A stretch of DNA of 64,000 bases from Nisaea sp. (GCF_017640745.1 NZ_JAEPQA010000014.1:58763-122762), one strand, 5' to 3'. Positions 36,933 to 45,777 are shown, counted from the first letter of the stretch. Notes: a model not told the origin generated them from the sequence alone. Made by a program: numbers and translations.

Positions 36933-38545
36933 GCGGTGCCTCCCGTCGCGGTGCCGATTGCCGCCGCGATAGCGCTGGGATCATAGGACGGCCAGCGCCC
37001 GGCGACATGCTGGTCCGGGCGGAGGAGATAGACCGCCTGTTTCGCGGTGCCGAGATAGCGTTCCCGGAGTGCGCCGGAGGCGTCCTCTCCCGCCGAAAGC
37101 GCAATTCCGCGCAGCGGCACGCCCTTGACCTCGGAGGCTTCAGGAACTTTTGCATCGACTCCGAGCAGCGTGAAGCCGCCGCCGAGCTTTCCGAGCAGCC
37201 AGCCGTTGCCTGATGGTGCGTCCGCCGCAGGGGCGCCAGGTCGGGTGCGGGCGGGACCGCCGGGCAGGGCGTCGGCCGTGTTGAGAGTCGAGGCGTCATG
37301 GATGGCCGGAACGCTGAGCCGGCCGGAATTGACCAGCGGCCGCGCGAAGGCGTGGCTCTCGGCGAGGTCCAGTACGGCATCGCGGAAGATCCGCGACATC
37401 TCGGATTTGGGCGTGATGAAATCGGTAGAGCGGGTGGAGTTCAGGATGTTCTCGTCCGCCGCCTGCACGCGTTCCCGGTTGTAGCTTTCGATCAGGCTTT
37501 CCGGCGCCCTGCCGTCCAGCACCAGCTTCAGCTTCCAGGCGAGGTTGTCCGTGTCCTGGATGCCGCTGTTGGCGCCGCGCGCGCCGAAGGGCGAGACCTG
37601 GTGCGCGCTGTCGCCCGCGAAGAGCACGCGGCCATGGGCGAAGCGCTCCATACGGCGGCACTGGAAGGTATAGATCGAGACCCATTCGAGGCTGAATTTC
37701 GCCTCCTCGCCGAGCATCGCTTTCAGGCGCGGGATCACGTTCTCCTCGCGCATTTCCTTCTCGCGGTCGATGTCCCAGCCGAGTTGAAGGTCGATGCGCC
37801 AGACGCCGTCCGGCTGCTTGTGCAACAGGGCGGACTGCCCGCGGTTGAAGGGTGGGTCGAACCAGAACCAGCGTTCGGTCGGGAACTCCGCCTCCATGAT
37901 CACGTCGGCGATAAGAAAATTGTCCTCGAAGACGCGGCCGTGGAAATCGAGCCCGAGAATGGAGCGGACAGGCGACTTGGCCCCGTCGCAGGCGATCAGC
38001 CAGTCGGCCTCGAGGTCGTATGGGCCGTCCGGAGTCTCGATTGTGAGGCGGGCGCCGCTGGCATCCTTCTCGACATGGGTGACCCGGTTGCGGCCGCGGA
38101 TCTCGACCGGCTTGCCTTCGGCTTGCAGTTCGCGAAGCCGCTCAAGCAGCCCGACCTCGAAATGATACTGCTGCAGATTGATGAAGGCGGGGCGCCGGTG
38201 GCCCGCTTCCGGCAGCAGGTTGAACTCGTAGACCTGCCGCTCGTCGAAGAAGACCTTGCCCTTGTTCCAGGTGACGCCCTTCTCGACCAGCGGCTGGCCG
38301 CAACCGAGCCGGTCGAGGATCTCCAGCGTCCGCTTGGAGAAGCAGATCGCCCGCGAGCCGTGGCTGACCTTGTCGTTGTCGTCGAGGACGAGAACCGGCA
38401 CGTCCTTCAGCGCGAGATCGACGGCAAGCGCAAGGCCGACCGGCCCGGCGCCGACCACGACGACCGGGTGCCGGACCGGAGCTTTCGCATCCTGGTCCGG
38501 CGAGCGTTCGTAAGGATAGAGCGGCCGCTCGAAGATCCGGCTCAT
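36929..38545 (-). CDS. FAD-dependent aromatic monooxygenase (MhpA/PheA type)
   Basis: The 538-residue flavoprotein of the group A hydroxylases has an N-terminal dinucleotide fold VVVVGAGPVGLALAVDLA (about 28-45), the central DG motif DWLIACDGAKSPVR (about 188-201) and the second FAD motif VLFAGDSAHQVSPFGARGAN (about 310-329). The C-terminal thioredoxin-like domain is shortened. It would hydroxylate a phenolic acid ring with NAD(P)H and O2. In an operon with homogentisate dioxygenase, a hydroxyphenylacetate-type substrate giving homogentisate is the simplest inference. It begins 12 bp after the MBL-protein stop. Confidence 0.9.
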   Translation of the reverse strand: MSRIFERPLYPYERSPDQDAKAPVRHPVVVVGAGPVGLALAVDLALKDVPVLVLDDNDKVSHGSRAICFSKRTLEILDRLGCGQPLVEKGVTWNKGKVFFDERQVYEFNLLPEAGHRRPAFINLQQYHFEVGLLERLRELQAEGKPVEIRGRNRVTHVEKDASGARLTIETPDGPYDLEADWLIACDGAKSPVRSILGLDFHGRVFEDNFLIADVIMEAEFPTERWFWFDPPFNRGQSALLHKQPDGVWRIDLQLGWDIDREKEMREENVIPRLKAMLGEEAKFSLEWVSIYTFQCRRMERFAHGRVLFAGDSAHQVSPFGARGANSGIQDTDNLAWKLKLVLDGRAPESLIESYNRERVQAADENILNSTRSTDFITPKSEMSRIFRDAVLDLAESHAFARPLVNSGRLSVPAIHDASTLNTADALPGGPARTRPGAPAADAPSGNGWLLGKLGGGFTLLGVDAKVPEASEVKGVPLRGIALSAGEDASGALRERYLGTAKQAVYLLRPDQHVAGRWPSYDPSAIAAAIGTATGGTA

Positions 38546-38557
38546 GGCGCCGTCCTC

Positions 38558-39508
38558 CTAGCCCTGGAGTTGTTCCCACATCTGCCGGTCGCGCTCGGCG
38601 GTCCAGATCCGGGGTGTGTCCATGCCGAGCGCCTCGTCGTAGGCGCGGGTCACGTTGAAGGGCAGGCAGTGCTCATAGATCGGCACGTCGCTGAATTTCG
38701 GGTCACAGGCGGCGCGCACCGCGTCCCAGGCTTCCTTCAGCGAACCGCCGCGCGCGGCGACGGCGGCCGCCGGGCGGTAGGTGTTCATCAGGAAGTCACG
38801 GGTGAAGTCGAGCGCGGCATCGACCTGCTTGGTACCCACCAGCGCGGCACCGCGGCCCGGTGCGATGGCGAGCGGGTCGTAGCTCTTGATGTTGTCGAGG
38901 GTTTGGTCCCAGTCGCTGAAATGGCCGTCGCCGCAATAGCAGGCGGCCTTGTACTCGACGATGTCGCCGGTCAGCATCACGCGCTCGTCCGGGACCCAGG
39001 CGACGATGTCGCCGGCAGTGTGGGCACGGCCGAGATGCATCAGGTCGACCCGGCGGTTGCCGAGATATACCGTCATCTTCTCTTTGAAGGTCATCGTCGG
39101 CCAGGTCAGGCCCGGGATCGATTCATGGCCCTGGAAGAGGCGCGGGAAGCGGCCGAACTCGCTGTCCCAGTCCTCCTGGCCGCGCTCGGCGACCATGGCG
39201 CGGCATTTCTCCGAGGCGAGGATCTGCTCCGCCCCGTAGGCCGAGGCGCCGAGCACGCGGACTGCGTGGTAATGCGAGAGCACGACATATTTGATCGGCT
39301 TGTCGGTGACGCTGCGGATCTTCTCCACCACCTTGTGCGCGAGGCGCGGTGTCGCCTGCGCGTCGACGATCATCACGCTGTCGTCGCCGATGATGACGCC
39401 GGTGTTGGGATCGCCCTCGGCGGTGAAGGCCCAGATGTCCCGGCCGATCTCGCTGAAGGTGATCTTCTTTTCCGCCATGTCGCCCATGGACGCGAATTGC
39501 TTGGCCAT
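38558..39508 (-). CDS. MBL-fold metallo-hydrolase-like protein of the homogentisate operon
   Basis: This 316-residue protein has a metallo-beta-lactamase fold: GVIIGDDSVMIVDAQATP, then LSHYHAVRVLGASAYG, GRAHTAGDIVAW and MLTGDIVEYK. The first metal motif reads HYHAVR, so the canonical Asp-His of HxHxDH is missing and the zinc site may hold only one metal. Later His and Asp ligands remain. It is the third gene of the operon. A role in hydrolysing a ring-cleavage or thioester intermediate is possible but not shown. Confidence 0.85.
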   Translation of the reverse strand: MAKQFASMGDMAEKKITFSEIGRDIWAFTAEGDPNTGVIIGDDSVMIVDAQATPRLAHKVVEKIRSVTDKPIKYVVLSHYHAVRVLGASAYGAEQILASEKCRAMVAERGQEDWDSEFGRFPRLFQGHESIPGLTWPTMTFKEKMTVYLGNRRVDLMHLGRAHTAGDIVAWVPDERVMLTGDIVEYKAACYCGDGHFSDWDQTLDNIKSYDPLAIAPGRGAALVGTKQVDAALDFTRDFLMNTYRPAAAVAARGGSLKEAWDAVRAACDPKFSDVPIYEHCLPFNVTRAYDEALGMDTPRIWTAERDRQMWEQLQG

Positions 39509-39541
39509 CTGGCCGTCCTCCCGTTTGCTCTCTTCTCGTTC

Positions 39542-40789
39542 TTAGGTGCGCGCAGGCAGAACCCTGCCCGTGCAATCTCCGAAACCGATCCTGTAGCCCT
39601 TGCCTTGGGCATGTCCGCGCAGGGTCACACGGTCGCCATCTTCGAGGAAGCTCCGCGTGACTCCTCCCGGCAGTTCGAGTGGCGTCTTGCCGCCCCAGCT
39701 CATCTCCAGCAGCGAGCCGTAGCTGTCCGGCGTCTCGCCGGAGATCGTGCCGGAGCCGAGCAGGTCACCGGTCCGCATCGGGCAGCCGCTGCTCGAGTGG
39801 TGCGCGAGCTGCTGGGCGGCGGAATAGTACATCGTGTCGTAGTTCGTGCGGCTGATCACCGTTTCCTCGGTGGCGCCGGCGGGCGTCAGCGCGACCTCCA
39901 GGTCGATCCTGTAGAGCATCGGCCCCGGCTCCTCGAGATAGGGCAGGAGCTTGCGCTCGCGTTCCGGCGTCTGGGTGCGGAACGGCTCCAGCGCCGCCTT
40001 TGTCACCACCCAGGGCGAGATCGTGGTGCAGAAGGCCTTGCCCTGGAAAGGGCCGAGGGGCTGGTATTCCCAGGCCTGGATGTCGCGCGCCGACCAGTCG
40101 TTCAGCAGCACATAGCCGAAGATCATCTCGTCCGCTTCGGCCACCGTCACCGGCTTGCCGAAGTGGCTGCCGGTGCCGACGACGGCGCCCATCTCCAGCT
40201 CGATGTCGAGCCGCTTGCTCGGGCCGAAATCCGGCTCGCCCTGGTCCGGCGTTTTGAGCTGACCCCTGGGGCGGTGGAAGTCGGTGCCGCTGACGACGAC
40301 GGAGGAGGCCCGGCCGTTATAGCCGATCGGGATATGCAGCCAGTTCGGCGGCAGCGCGTTTTCCGGTCCGCGGAACATGGTGCCGACGTTGAAGGCATGC
40401 TGCTTGCCGGCATAGAAGTCGGTGTACTCGCTGACCCGGAACGGCAGATGGAGCGTGACGGCCGAGAGCGGATGCAGATAGCGCCCTTCCTTCTGGCGGA
40501 CCGCACCGTCGCCGCCCTCGCGCAGCAGATCGGTCAGGCGCGCGCGGACCTCGGCCCAGACATCAGAGCCGAGTTCCATGAAGGCATTCAGCGCGGGCTC
40601 GGAGAAGACGTGGGTCTTGCCCGTCGGGAGCAGCTTGTCGGCTTCGAGCGCGGCGAGGTCGAGCACCCGGTCGCCGATCGCCACGCCGCAGCGCGGCGCG
40701 TCCGAGCCGTGGGAAAAGACGCCGTATGGCAGGTTCTGAACCGGAAAGTCAGTATCGGCCGCGTTAGCGGACGGAAGCCAGCTTCGCAT
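39542..40789 (-). CDS. fahA: Fumarylacetoacetase
   Basis: The 415-residue enzyme splits fumarylacetoacetate (or, where no isomerase exists, maleylacetoacetate) to acetoacetate plus a C4 acid. The metal and catalytic features of FAH are visible: EYTDFYAGKQHAFNVG (Asp and His, about 128-143), DIELEMGAVVG and LNDWSARDIQAWEYQPLGPFQ followed by KAF. ATG 40789 lies 2 nt after the hmgA stop, showing tight coupling; the longer open frame to 41014 is antisense-like read-through of hmgA and is rejected. Confidence 0.94.
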   Translation of the reverse strand: MRSWLPSANAADTDFPVQNLPYGVFSHGSDAPRCGVAIGDRVLDLAALEADKLLPTGKTHVFSEPALNAFMELGSDVWAEVRARLTDLLREGGDGAVRQKEGRYLHPLSAVTLHLPFRVSEYTDFYAGKQHAFNVGTMFRGPENALPPNWLHIPIGYNGRASSVVVSGTDFHRPRGQLKTPDQGEPDFGPSKRLDIELEMGAVVGTGSHFGKPVTVAEADEMIFGYVLLNDWSARDIQAWEYQPLGPFQGKAFCTTISPWVVTKAALEPFRTQTPERERKLLPYLEEPGPMLYRIDLEVALTPAGATEETVISRTNYDTMYYSAAQQLAHHSSSGCPMRTGDLLGSGTISGETPDSYGSLLEMSWGGKTPLELPGGVTRSFLEDGDRVTLRGHAQGKGYRIGFGDCTGRVLPART

Positions 40790-40791
40790 GG

Positions 40792-42150
40792 TCACTTGAT
40801 GCCCGGCGTTCCGTCGAACTTCTTCTCGAGCCCGGTCCAGCAGCCGATATAGTCGTCCTGGATCGGGGCCTCCTTGGCGGCATATTCCGTCAGGTGCTGC
40901 GGGAAGCGGGTCTCGAACATGAAGGCCATGGTGTCGGCCAGCTTGTGCGGCTTCAGCTCCGCGTTCGAGGCGCCCTCGAAGGCCTGGGTGTCCGGCCCGT
41001 GCGGCAGCATGCAATTATGCAGGCTCATGCCGCCCGGAACGAAGCCCTCCGGCTTGGCGTCATAGGCGCCGTAAATGTTGCCCATGAATTCCGACATGAT
41101 GTTGCGGTGGTACCAGGGCGGGCGGAAGCTGTGCTCGGCCACCATCCAGCGCTCCGGGAAGATGACGAAGTCGATGTTCGCGGTTCCCGGCGTCTCCGAC
41201 GGCGCGGTCAGCACGGTGAAGATCGACGGGTCCGGATGGTCGAACAGGATCGCGCCGACCGGGGAGAAGGTGGTCAGGTCGTACTTATAGGGCGCGTAAT
41301 TGCCGTGCCAGGCGACGACGTCGAGCGGCGAGTGCGGGATCTCGGTGACGTTGAAGCTGCCGCACCATTTCACGATCAGGCGGCAGGGTGTCTCCTTCTC
41401 CTCATAGGCGGCGACCGGCGTCTTGAAGTCGCGCGGATTGGCGAGGCAGTTGGCGCCGATCGGGCCGCGGCCGGGCAGGGTGAACTTGGCGCCGTAATTC
41501 TCGCAGATATAGCCGCGGGCTTCCTTGTCCAGCAGCGTCACCTTGAAGATCATGCCGCGCGGCACGATGGCGATCTCGCGCGGCGCGAGGGTCATGCGGC
41601 CGAGCTCGGTGAAGATCTCGATGCGGCCGAGCTGCGGCACGACCATCAGCTCCGCGTCCGCGTTCATCATGTAATCGTCGGTCATGTCGGCGTTGCAGGC
41701 ATAGACATGGACCGCCATGCCCGCCTGGGTGTTGACGTCGCCGGCGGTGGTCATGGTTTTGATGCCGTGCACGAAGTCCGTCGGCGCGCCAGGCACCGGC
41801 ACCGGGTTCCAGCGGTACTGGCCGAGCGGCAGTCCGTGGTCCGGCTGGTGCGGCGCAGTCTTCCAGCCGTCGACGGAGATGCGGGCGAAGCGCGCGGTAT
41901 GCTTCACCGAGGGCCGGATGCGATAGAGCCAGCTGCGCTCGTTCTCGCCGCGCGGGGCGGTGAAGGGGCTGCCGGAGAGCTGCTCGGCATAGAGGCCGTA
42001 GGCGCATTTCTGCGGACTGTTCTGACCCTGTGGCAGGGCGCCTGGCAGGGCCTCGGTCTCGAAATCGTTGCCGAAGCCCGGCATGTAGCCGTTCGAGGTG
42101 CCGGTCAGCGGGTTGCTGCTCATGCCGGCGGATTCGGAAACCTTGTTCAT
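40792..42150 (-). CDS. hmgA: Homogentisate 1,2-dioxygenase
   Basis: The 452-residue non-haem iron dioxygenase opens the homogentisate ring to maleylacetoacetate. The N-terminus [19 protein letters not shown] is diagnostic. The iron ligands lie in the C-terminal part: the His in [12 protein letters not shown], the Glu in the same segment and the His in [15 protein letters not shown] 42150 has a GGGAGGACG site. It is the first gene of the operon, transcribed from the promoter at 42224-42252. Its length matches the family (about 430-450). Confidence 0.97.
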   Translation of the reverse strand: MNKVSESAGMSSNPLTGTSNGYMPGFGNDFETEALPGALPQGQNSPQKCAYGLYAEQLSGSPFTAPRGENERSWLYRIRPSVKHTARFARISVDGWKTAPHQPDHGLPLGQYRWNPVPVPGAPTDFVHGIKTMTTAGDVNTQAGMAVHVYACNADMTDDYMMNADAELMVVPQLGRIEIFTELGRMTLAPREIAIVPRGMIFKVTLLDKEARGYICENYGAKFTLPGRGPIGANCLANPRDFKTPVAAYEEKETPCRLIVKWCGSFNVTEIPHSPLDVVAWHGNYAPYKYDLTTFSPVGAILFDHPDPSIFTVLTAPSETPGTANIDFVIFPERWMVAEHSFRPPWYHRNIMSEFMGNIYGAYDAKPEGFVPGGMSLHNCMLPHGPDTQAFEGASNAELKPHKLADTMAFMFETRFPQHLTEYAAKEAPIQDDYIGCWTGLEKKFDGTPGIK

Positions 42151-42223
42151 TTCGTCCTCCCGGAAGGGCTGTTCGGGCCCGGATTTTTGATTGGTTCCGG
42201 GCACCGTGTCCCGTAGGATGAGG

Positions 42224-42252
42224 ATGATCGTTACAAATGAAACGAATGTCAA
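42224..42252 (-). promoter_or_regulatory. Promoter of the homogentisate operon
   Basis: On the minus strand a perfect -35 hexamer TTGACA (42252-42247), a 17-nt spacer and a -10 of GATCAT (42229-42224, 4 of 6 to TATAAT) give a good sigma-70-type promoter. Predicted transcription starts near 42217, leaving a leader of about 65 nt before hmgA. Confidence 0.65.
42228..42245. promoter_or_regulatory. Dyad operator, probable MarR site
   Basis: The dyad TCGTTnCAnnTGnAACGA (14 of 18 positions symmetric) fills the spacer and touches the -10 of the hmgA promoter. It ends 14 nt before the divergent MarR start. Size and position fit a MarR dimer that represses both itself and the operon until an aromatic ligand binds. 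Confidence 0.65.
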
Positions 42253-42258
42253 TTGCCG

Positions 42259-42747
42259 ATGCCTGAACAGTCTGACGCCGAAACCGACATGCTGGATCTG
42301 GACCGTTTCCTGCCCTACAGGCTGGCGGTGATCGCGGCCCGGGTCAGTAAGGCGCTCTCGACGCTCTATGCCGAGCGCTTCGGGATCTCGATCCCGGAAT
42401 GGCGGGTGATCGCCCATCTCGCCCGCGCCGAGCGGATCTCGGTGCGCGACATCCAGGCCAGGGTCAATCTCGACAAGGTGAAGGTCAGCCGCGCGGTCAG
42501 CCGGCTGGAGGCGGCGGGCCTGGTCAGGAAATTGGCCAAGGCGTCCGACAACAGGCTGCTGGAAATCTCGCTCACCGAAAGGGGCTGGTCGGTCTATCGG
42601 CAGATCGTCCCACTGGCGACCGGGTTTGAGCGTGACCTGCTCGGTGTACTCGATCCGGCCGACCGCGCGGCGCTGGAGCGTATCTTCGGCAGTCTCAACG
42701 AGAGGCTCGACGAGACCGCGGCGCGTGACGCCGCTGCGGAGGACTAG
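42259..42747 (+). CDS. MarR-family regulator of the homogentisate operon
   Basis: The 162-residue regulator has a winged helix at about 35-105: [25 protein letters not shown], then the recognition helix [20 protein letters not shown] and wing [16 protein letters not shown]. Dimerisation helices are at both ends. It is divergent from hmgA with 108 bp between starts, so local control is very likely. The ATG chosen lacks a clear ribosome site; a second ATG at 42289 is possible. Confidence 0.93.
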   Translation: MPEQSDAETDMLDLDRFLPYRLAVIAARVSKALSTLYAERFGISIPEWRVIAHLARAERISVRDIQARVNLDKVKVSRAVSRLEAAGLVRKLAKASDNRLLEISLTERGWSVYRQIVPLATGFERDLLGVLDPADRAALERIFGSLNERLDETAARDAAAED

Positions 42748-42755
42748 GGCCGGGT

Positions 42756-43385
42756 TCAGAAAGACGGCGGCGTGGCACCGGGCGCGCGGGGGCGCCACTC
42801 GCCCGGGATCTGGCCGACGAGAAGCCGCGAGACCGCGCCCGCCCCGTCGACAAGCGGCAGGATCAGACGGCTCCAGCTCGCGGTCTGGGAGCCGGGGCGC
42901 GGATAGTGGGTGGAGAGCAGCGGCCGGCCTGTCTCGGTGACCGCCTGATAGGTCGCGAGGAAGAAATTGACGATATACTCGGTATCTCCGAAATCGCGCA
43001 CCGTCCGGCCGGTGACGTCGCGCCCGAAGCGCTCGGCGATCAGGCTGCCATAGAGCCGGTAGCGAAAGTCCGCGCCGCCGTCGAGCACGTCGAGCAGCAT
43101 CACATAGCCGAGAATGAAGCGCATTTCCGACGGGTCGATTGCTTTCGACGATGCGGCCACGCCGTCCTCCGCCTTAACCCGCCAATAGTCGTTCAGTTGC
43201 TGAAGTCGGGGGTCCGGTATCTGCTCGGTCCGAGGGGCCCATGCGATTTCGGGAGGGTGAGCGCCGTTCCTGAGGAAGACTGCACTTATGTCGGAAATGC
43301 GGTCTTCGAGCAGGGCCTGCTTCATTCCGGCAGCAATCTCGAATTCGCGATCCAATGCACGCTTCCCGTCAATCCCGTTATGCAT
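42756..43385 (-). CDS. PAS-domain protein (PAS_5/DUF1488-like sensor family)
   Basis: This 209-residue cytoplasmic protein begins at ATG 43385 after a GAGGTGGGGG site. The pattern [58 protein letters not shown] and [20 protein letters not shown] matches the PAS_5 family common in Rhodospirillales. No output domain is attached. It is convergent with marR (stops 9 bp apart). A sensory or adaptor role is inferred; the ligand is unknown. Confidence 0.85.
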   Translation of the reverse strand: MHNGIDGKRALDREFEIAAGMKQALLEDRISDISAVFLRNGAHPPEIAWAPRTEQIPDPRLQQLNDYWRVKAEDGVAASSKAIDPSEMRFILGYVMLLDVLDGGADFRYRLYGSLIAERFGRDVTGRTVRDFGDTEYIVNFFLATYQAVTETGRPLLSTHYPRPGSQTASWSRLILPLVDGAGAVSRLLVGQIPGEWRPRAPGATPPSF

Positions 43386-43512
43386 CGCCCCCACCTCGCG
43401 GCAGAGCGCGCGACGAATGGCAAGGGAACTGCAACTGCACCTTCGGGGCATAGTTCTACTAAAAAAGCGTGAAATTGACGATGCTCAATTCGTCGAGCAT
43501 CGGGACCGCCGT

Positions 43513-44604
43513 CTAGGGCGTGCGAAGGACCGCTGCCAGGTGTTCCAGCGTCAGCGCATTGCGCTTGCGGCTGTCGATACCGAAGCGGAGGCAGTGCGCG
43601 AGCGCGGGGGCGCCCGCGAGCGGGACCGTCTTCACGCCGCGTTCCGCGAGCCGGTCGTGCAGTTCCGCCACGTTCAGGCCCTTGAACCGCGCGACGACGA
43701 AATTGGTACGGCTTGGTAGAGCCTCGACCTCGGGCAGAACTTGCATGTCTGCGATGAACGTGTCCCGGTCCTCTGTCACCTGCCGGACCGCCGCGTCGAC
43801 CAGCGCGGCGTGCCGGAGGATCGCGCGCCCGGCGAGGAGGGCGAGGGAGCCGACGGCAAAACTGCTCTGCCATGCGGAGAAGCGCTCAAGGACCTTTGCA
43901 TGGCCGATCAGGTAGCCGAGCCGGATCGCAGCGGCACCGACCTTGGAAAAGCTGCGCAGAATGAGCAGGTTCGGGTGGCGCTCCAGGAGCCGGAGCGCGG
44001 CGTCGGGCTCCGGTGCGAAGGGGGCATAGATTTCGTCGAGCAGGACCAGACCCGGCGCGTGGGCGATGAGGCGTTCGACCTCGCACGGCGGAAACAGCAA
44101 GGATGTCGGGTTGTGCGGATTGCTGAAGAGCATCAGGTCCGGCGCCGTCTCCGCCAGCGTTCTGCGAAACGCACTGGTATTGAGCGCGAAATCAGGTTCG
44201 AGCCGGTGCGCATGCACCTTGACGCCGTGTTTGGCGGCGCTGCGACGGAACATGAAGAAATCGGGATCGAGGGTCAGCATCGCGGCGCCGTGCCCGACCC
44301 CCTGCAGAACAAGATCGATGAGTTCCAGCCCACCATTCCCGAGCAGCACGGTGTGAGAGGGCGGCAGCCTCAGGCGCTCGGCAATCTCCGTGCGCAGCGC
44401 CGCAGCCTCCCTGGCCGGGTAACGGTTGAAATCGAGTTTGCAGAGAGCGTTGCCAATCTCAGCGACGACGGGTTCCGGCAGGTTCAGAGGCAGTTCGAGC
44501 AACGTTCCGGCCCGCTCGGGCGCGGCGAAATACGTGTCCAGATTGGTCGGCAGCTCCAGCGCGCGGTGGCGTTCGAGAAAGTCGTCGAGGCTGAACGGGG
44601 GCAT
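43513..44604 (-). CDS. PLP-dependent aminotransferase (class I/II, HisC-like)
   Basis: The 363-residue fold-type I enzyme has a cofactor site showing LLGNGGLELIDLVLQ, SNPHNPTSLLFP, LVLLDEIYAPF and SFSKVGAAAIRLGYLIG, where the lysine binds PLP (about residue 222). It resembles histidinol-phosphate aminotransferases, but its context is not histidine synthesis. It follows the GRDP-like gene by 6 nt in a three-gene operon that starts with a 52-residue peptide gene. Its substrate may be a free amino acid or a peptide end. Confidence 0.9.
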   Translation of the reverse strand: MPPFSLDDFLERHRALELPTNLDTYFAAPERAGTLLELPLNLPEPVVAEIGNALCKLDFNRYPAREAAALRTEIAERLRLPPSHTVLLGNGGLELIDLVLQGVGHGAAMLTLDPDFFMFRRSAAKHGVKVHAHRLEPDFALNTSAFRRTLAETAPDLMLFSNPHNPTSLLFPPCEVERLIAHAPGLVLLDEIYAPFAPEPDAALRLLERHPNLLILRSFSKVGAAAIRLGYLIGHAKVLERFSAWQSSFAVGSLALLAGRAILRHAALVDAAVRQVTEDRDTFIADMQVLPEVEALPSRTNFVVARFKGLNVAELHDRLAERGVKTVPLAGAPALAHCLRFGIDSRKRNALTLEHLAAVLRTP

Positions 44605-44610
44605 GCGCGG

Positions 44611-45012
44611 TCAGGCTTGAGCCGCGTGGACCGTGTCCTTGCCTGAAGACAAGTCCTCGTCGGCAAGGGTCGGCCGATGATGCAGATATCCGCCGAAGAC
44701 GGCTTCGCAATCCGCGTGATATTTCTCGGTGAAGAGGATGTGTGTGTGCCAGACGATATCGACGACCCGGTCCGGCGCCGGGCCAGGCCCGGGGTCCGCG
44801 AGGCCCCGCGCCTCATGCTCGGCCCTCAGCCTGCGATGGGCGAGTGCCTGTTTCAGGAAATCGCGATAGCCTTCGATCGCTTGCTCCGTGGCCTCAGCTG
44901 GCCAGCTGTAACCGCCGTCCTCGACCGGCATGACCAGCTTTTTCCTCACGACAGCGAGGTCGAGCGTGCCGATCCTGTCGAGGGCGCCGGTCATGCGCGC
45001 GGTCTCGGCCAT
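44611..45012 (-). CDS. GRDP-like (glycine-rich-domain-containing-protein-like) small protein
   Basis: This 133-residue protein shows the segment VDIVWHTHILFTEKYHADCE then VFGGYLHHRP, which matches the conserved core of the GRDP-like family (D-x-x-W-H-T-H-x-L, Y-x-x-x-C, F-G-x-x-x-H-H). The His/Cys pattern suggests a metal or cofactor site, but the biochemical function is not established. Its ATG overlaps the TGA of the peptide gene by one base (TGATG), so it is translated by coupling. Confidence 0.8.
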   Translation of the reverse strand: MAETARMTGALDRIGTLDLAVVRKKLVMPVEDGGYSWPAEATEQAIEGYRDFLKQALAHRRLRAEHEARGLADPGPGPAPDRVVDIVWHTHILFTEKYHADCEAVFGGYLHHRPTLADEDLSSGKDTVHAAQA

Positions 45013-45170
45013 CAGGGGATGTAGCAGATCGCTGGCGTCGGTTTTGCGCTCTTGCGCGGACCCTCGGCGGGCGCCGCGCCCCCGGACGTTTCGCGAGTCT
45101 CGGCCTGAGCGCTCACCTGCGCATAGCTGTTGCCGGCGGCGTATTTTTCGAGAAGCTCTTTCGTGTTCAT
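45012..45170 (-). CDS. 52-residue peptide at the head of an aminotransferase operon
   Basis: A small gene from ATG 45170 to TGA 45012 has an AAGGAGG site and a second AAGGA. The N-terminal part MNTKELLEKYAAGNSYAQVS looks like a leader helix; the middle is polar and Gly/Ala/Pro-rich; the end is KSAKPTPAICYIP with a lone Cys and Tyr. The stop overlaps the GRDP-like gene. Layout (short leader, distinct C-terminal core with C-Y, enzyme genes in the same transcript) resembles a ribosomal peptide precursor. It could also be a small structural subunit; no family is recognised. Confidence 0.7.
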   Translation of the reverse strand: MNTKELLEKYAAGNSYAQVSAQAETRETSGGAAPAEGPRKSAKPTPAICYIP

Positions 45171-45219
45171 TCCTTGTCCTCCTTGCAGACCTGTTTCCTC
45201 CCGGCCGGATCCGGCCGGA

Positions 45220-45630
45220 TCATTTCAGTCCGATCGTTACCTTGCCCATGCAGCGCCCGTCCGAGAACACGCCGCTGAAGTCGCCCCGCCGCGAGAGTGC
45301 GGTCGCATAGACGAAGGCCTCCGCCGTCGCGACGTCGGCATCCTTGAAGGTGATCTCGTATTCGTTCGACATCACGTAGACGCCGTGATGCATCGAGACG
45401 CTGGACTTCCTGATATGGATGCTGTGGCCGCCGTCGCTCGCCTTGTGATGCGCGGCGCCGTTGGCGTGCGGCGAGGTGACGTAGCCGCCGCCGTACCGTT
45501 TGCCGCAGACGTCCGCATCCTCGCTCGGGATCACGCTCTGCATGTCGCTGAAGGAAACCTGGACCTCCTGCGCTCCGGCGGTTCCCGCGCCCGCGATCAG
45601 CAATCCAAGAGCCAAAGCCATGAAACGCAT
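45220..45630 (-). CDS. Small secreted protein of unknown function
   Basis: The 136-residue protein starts at ATG 45630 (GAGGAAGAG site) with a signal peptide (1-19, ends AGAQ). The mature chain carries two Cys far apart (VCGKRYGG, GRCMGKVT), possibly a disulfide, and a His/Met-rich middle (HANGAAHHKASDGGHSIHI, MHHG). The latter could bind metal, but that is speculation. The upstream frame to 45741 has no start signal. It lies 49 bp before the peptide operon on the same strand. Confidence 0.8.
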   Translation of the reverse strand: MRFMALALGLLIAGAGTAGAQEVQVSFSDMQSVIPSEDADVCGKRYGGGYVTSPHANGAAHHKASDGGHSIHIRKSSVSMHHGVYVMSNEYEITFKDADVATAEAFVYATALSRRGDFSGVFSDGRCMGKVTIGLK

Positions 45631-45745
45631 ACTCTTCCTCCTGCAAGCACAATGTCTTCGATCATGCTGCGCGGAGGCTTGGAAGCGCTCCATGACATAA
45701 ATCAAACTTCGGGAATGGGGCTGCCGGAGGCGGCAGCACAAGTAA

Positions 45746-45777
45746 CGGCACGCCGCCGATGGCTCGGCGGCGTGCCG
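45746..45777 (-). terminator. GC-rich hairpin after the coiled-coil secreted gene
   Basis: A perfect 13-bp stem CGGCACGCCGCCG / CGGCGGCGTGCCG with a 6-nt loop lies 37 nt past the stop of the minus-strand gene 45814-46275. The minus-strand 3' flank is TTACTTG, a weak T-tract. Confidence 0.6.

Noticed and set aside
37298..40852. 1184-residue plus-strand ORF
   Set aside because: It is antisense to four clearly real genes of the homogentisate operon and has no domain signature.
42150..42798. Long N-terminal extension of homogentisate dioxygenase
   Set aside because: The open frame runs across the promoter and antisense to marR; the ribosome site and family length fix the start at 42150.
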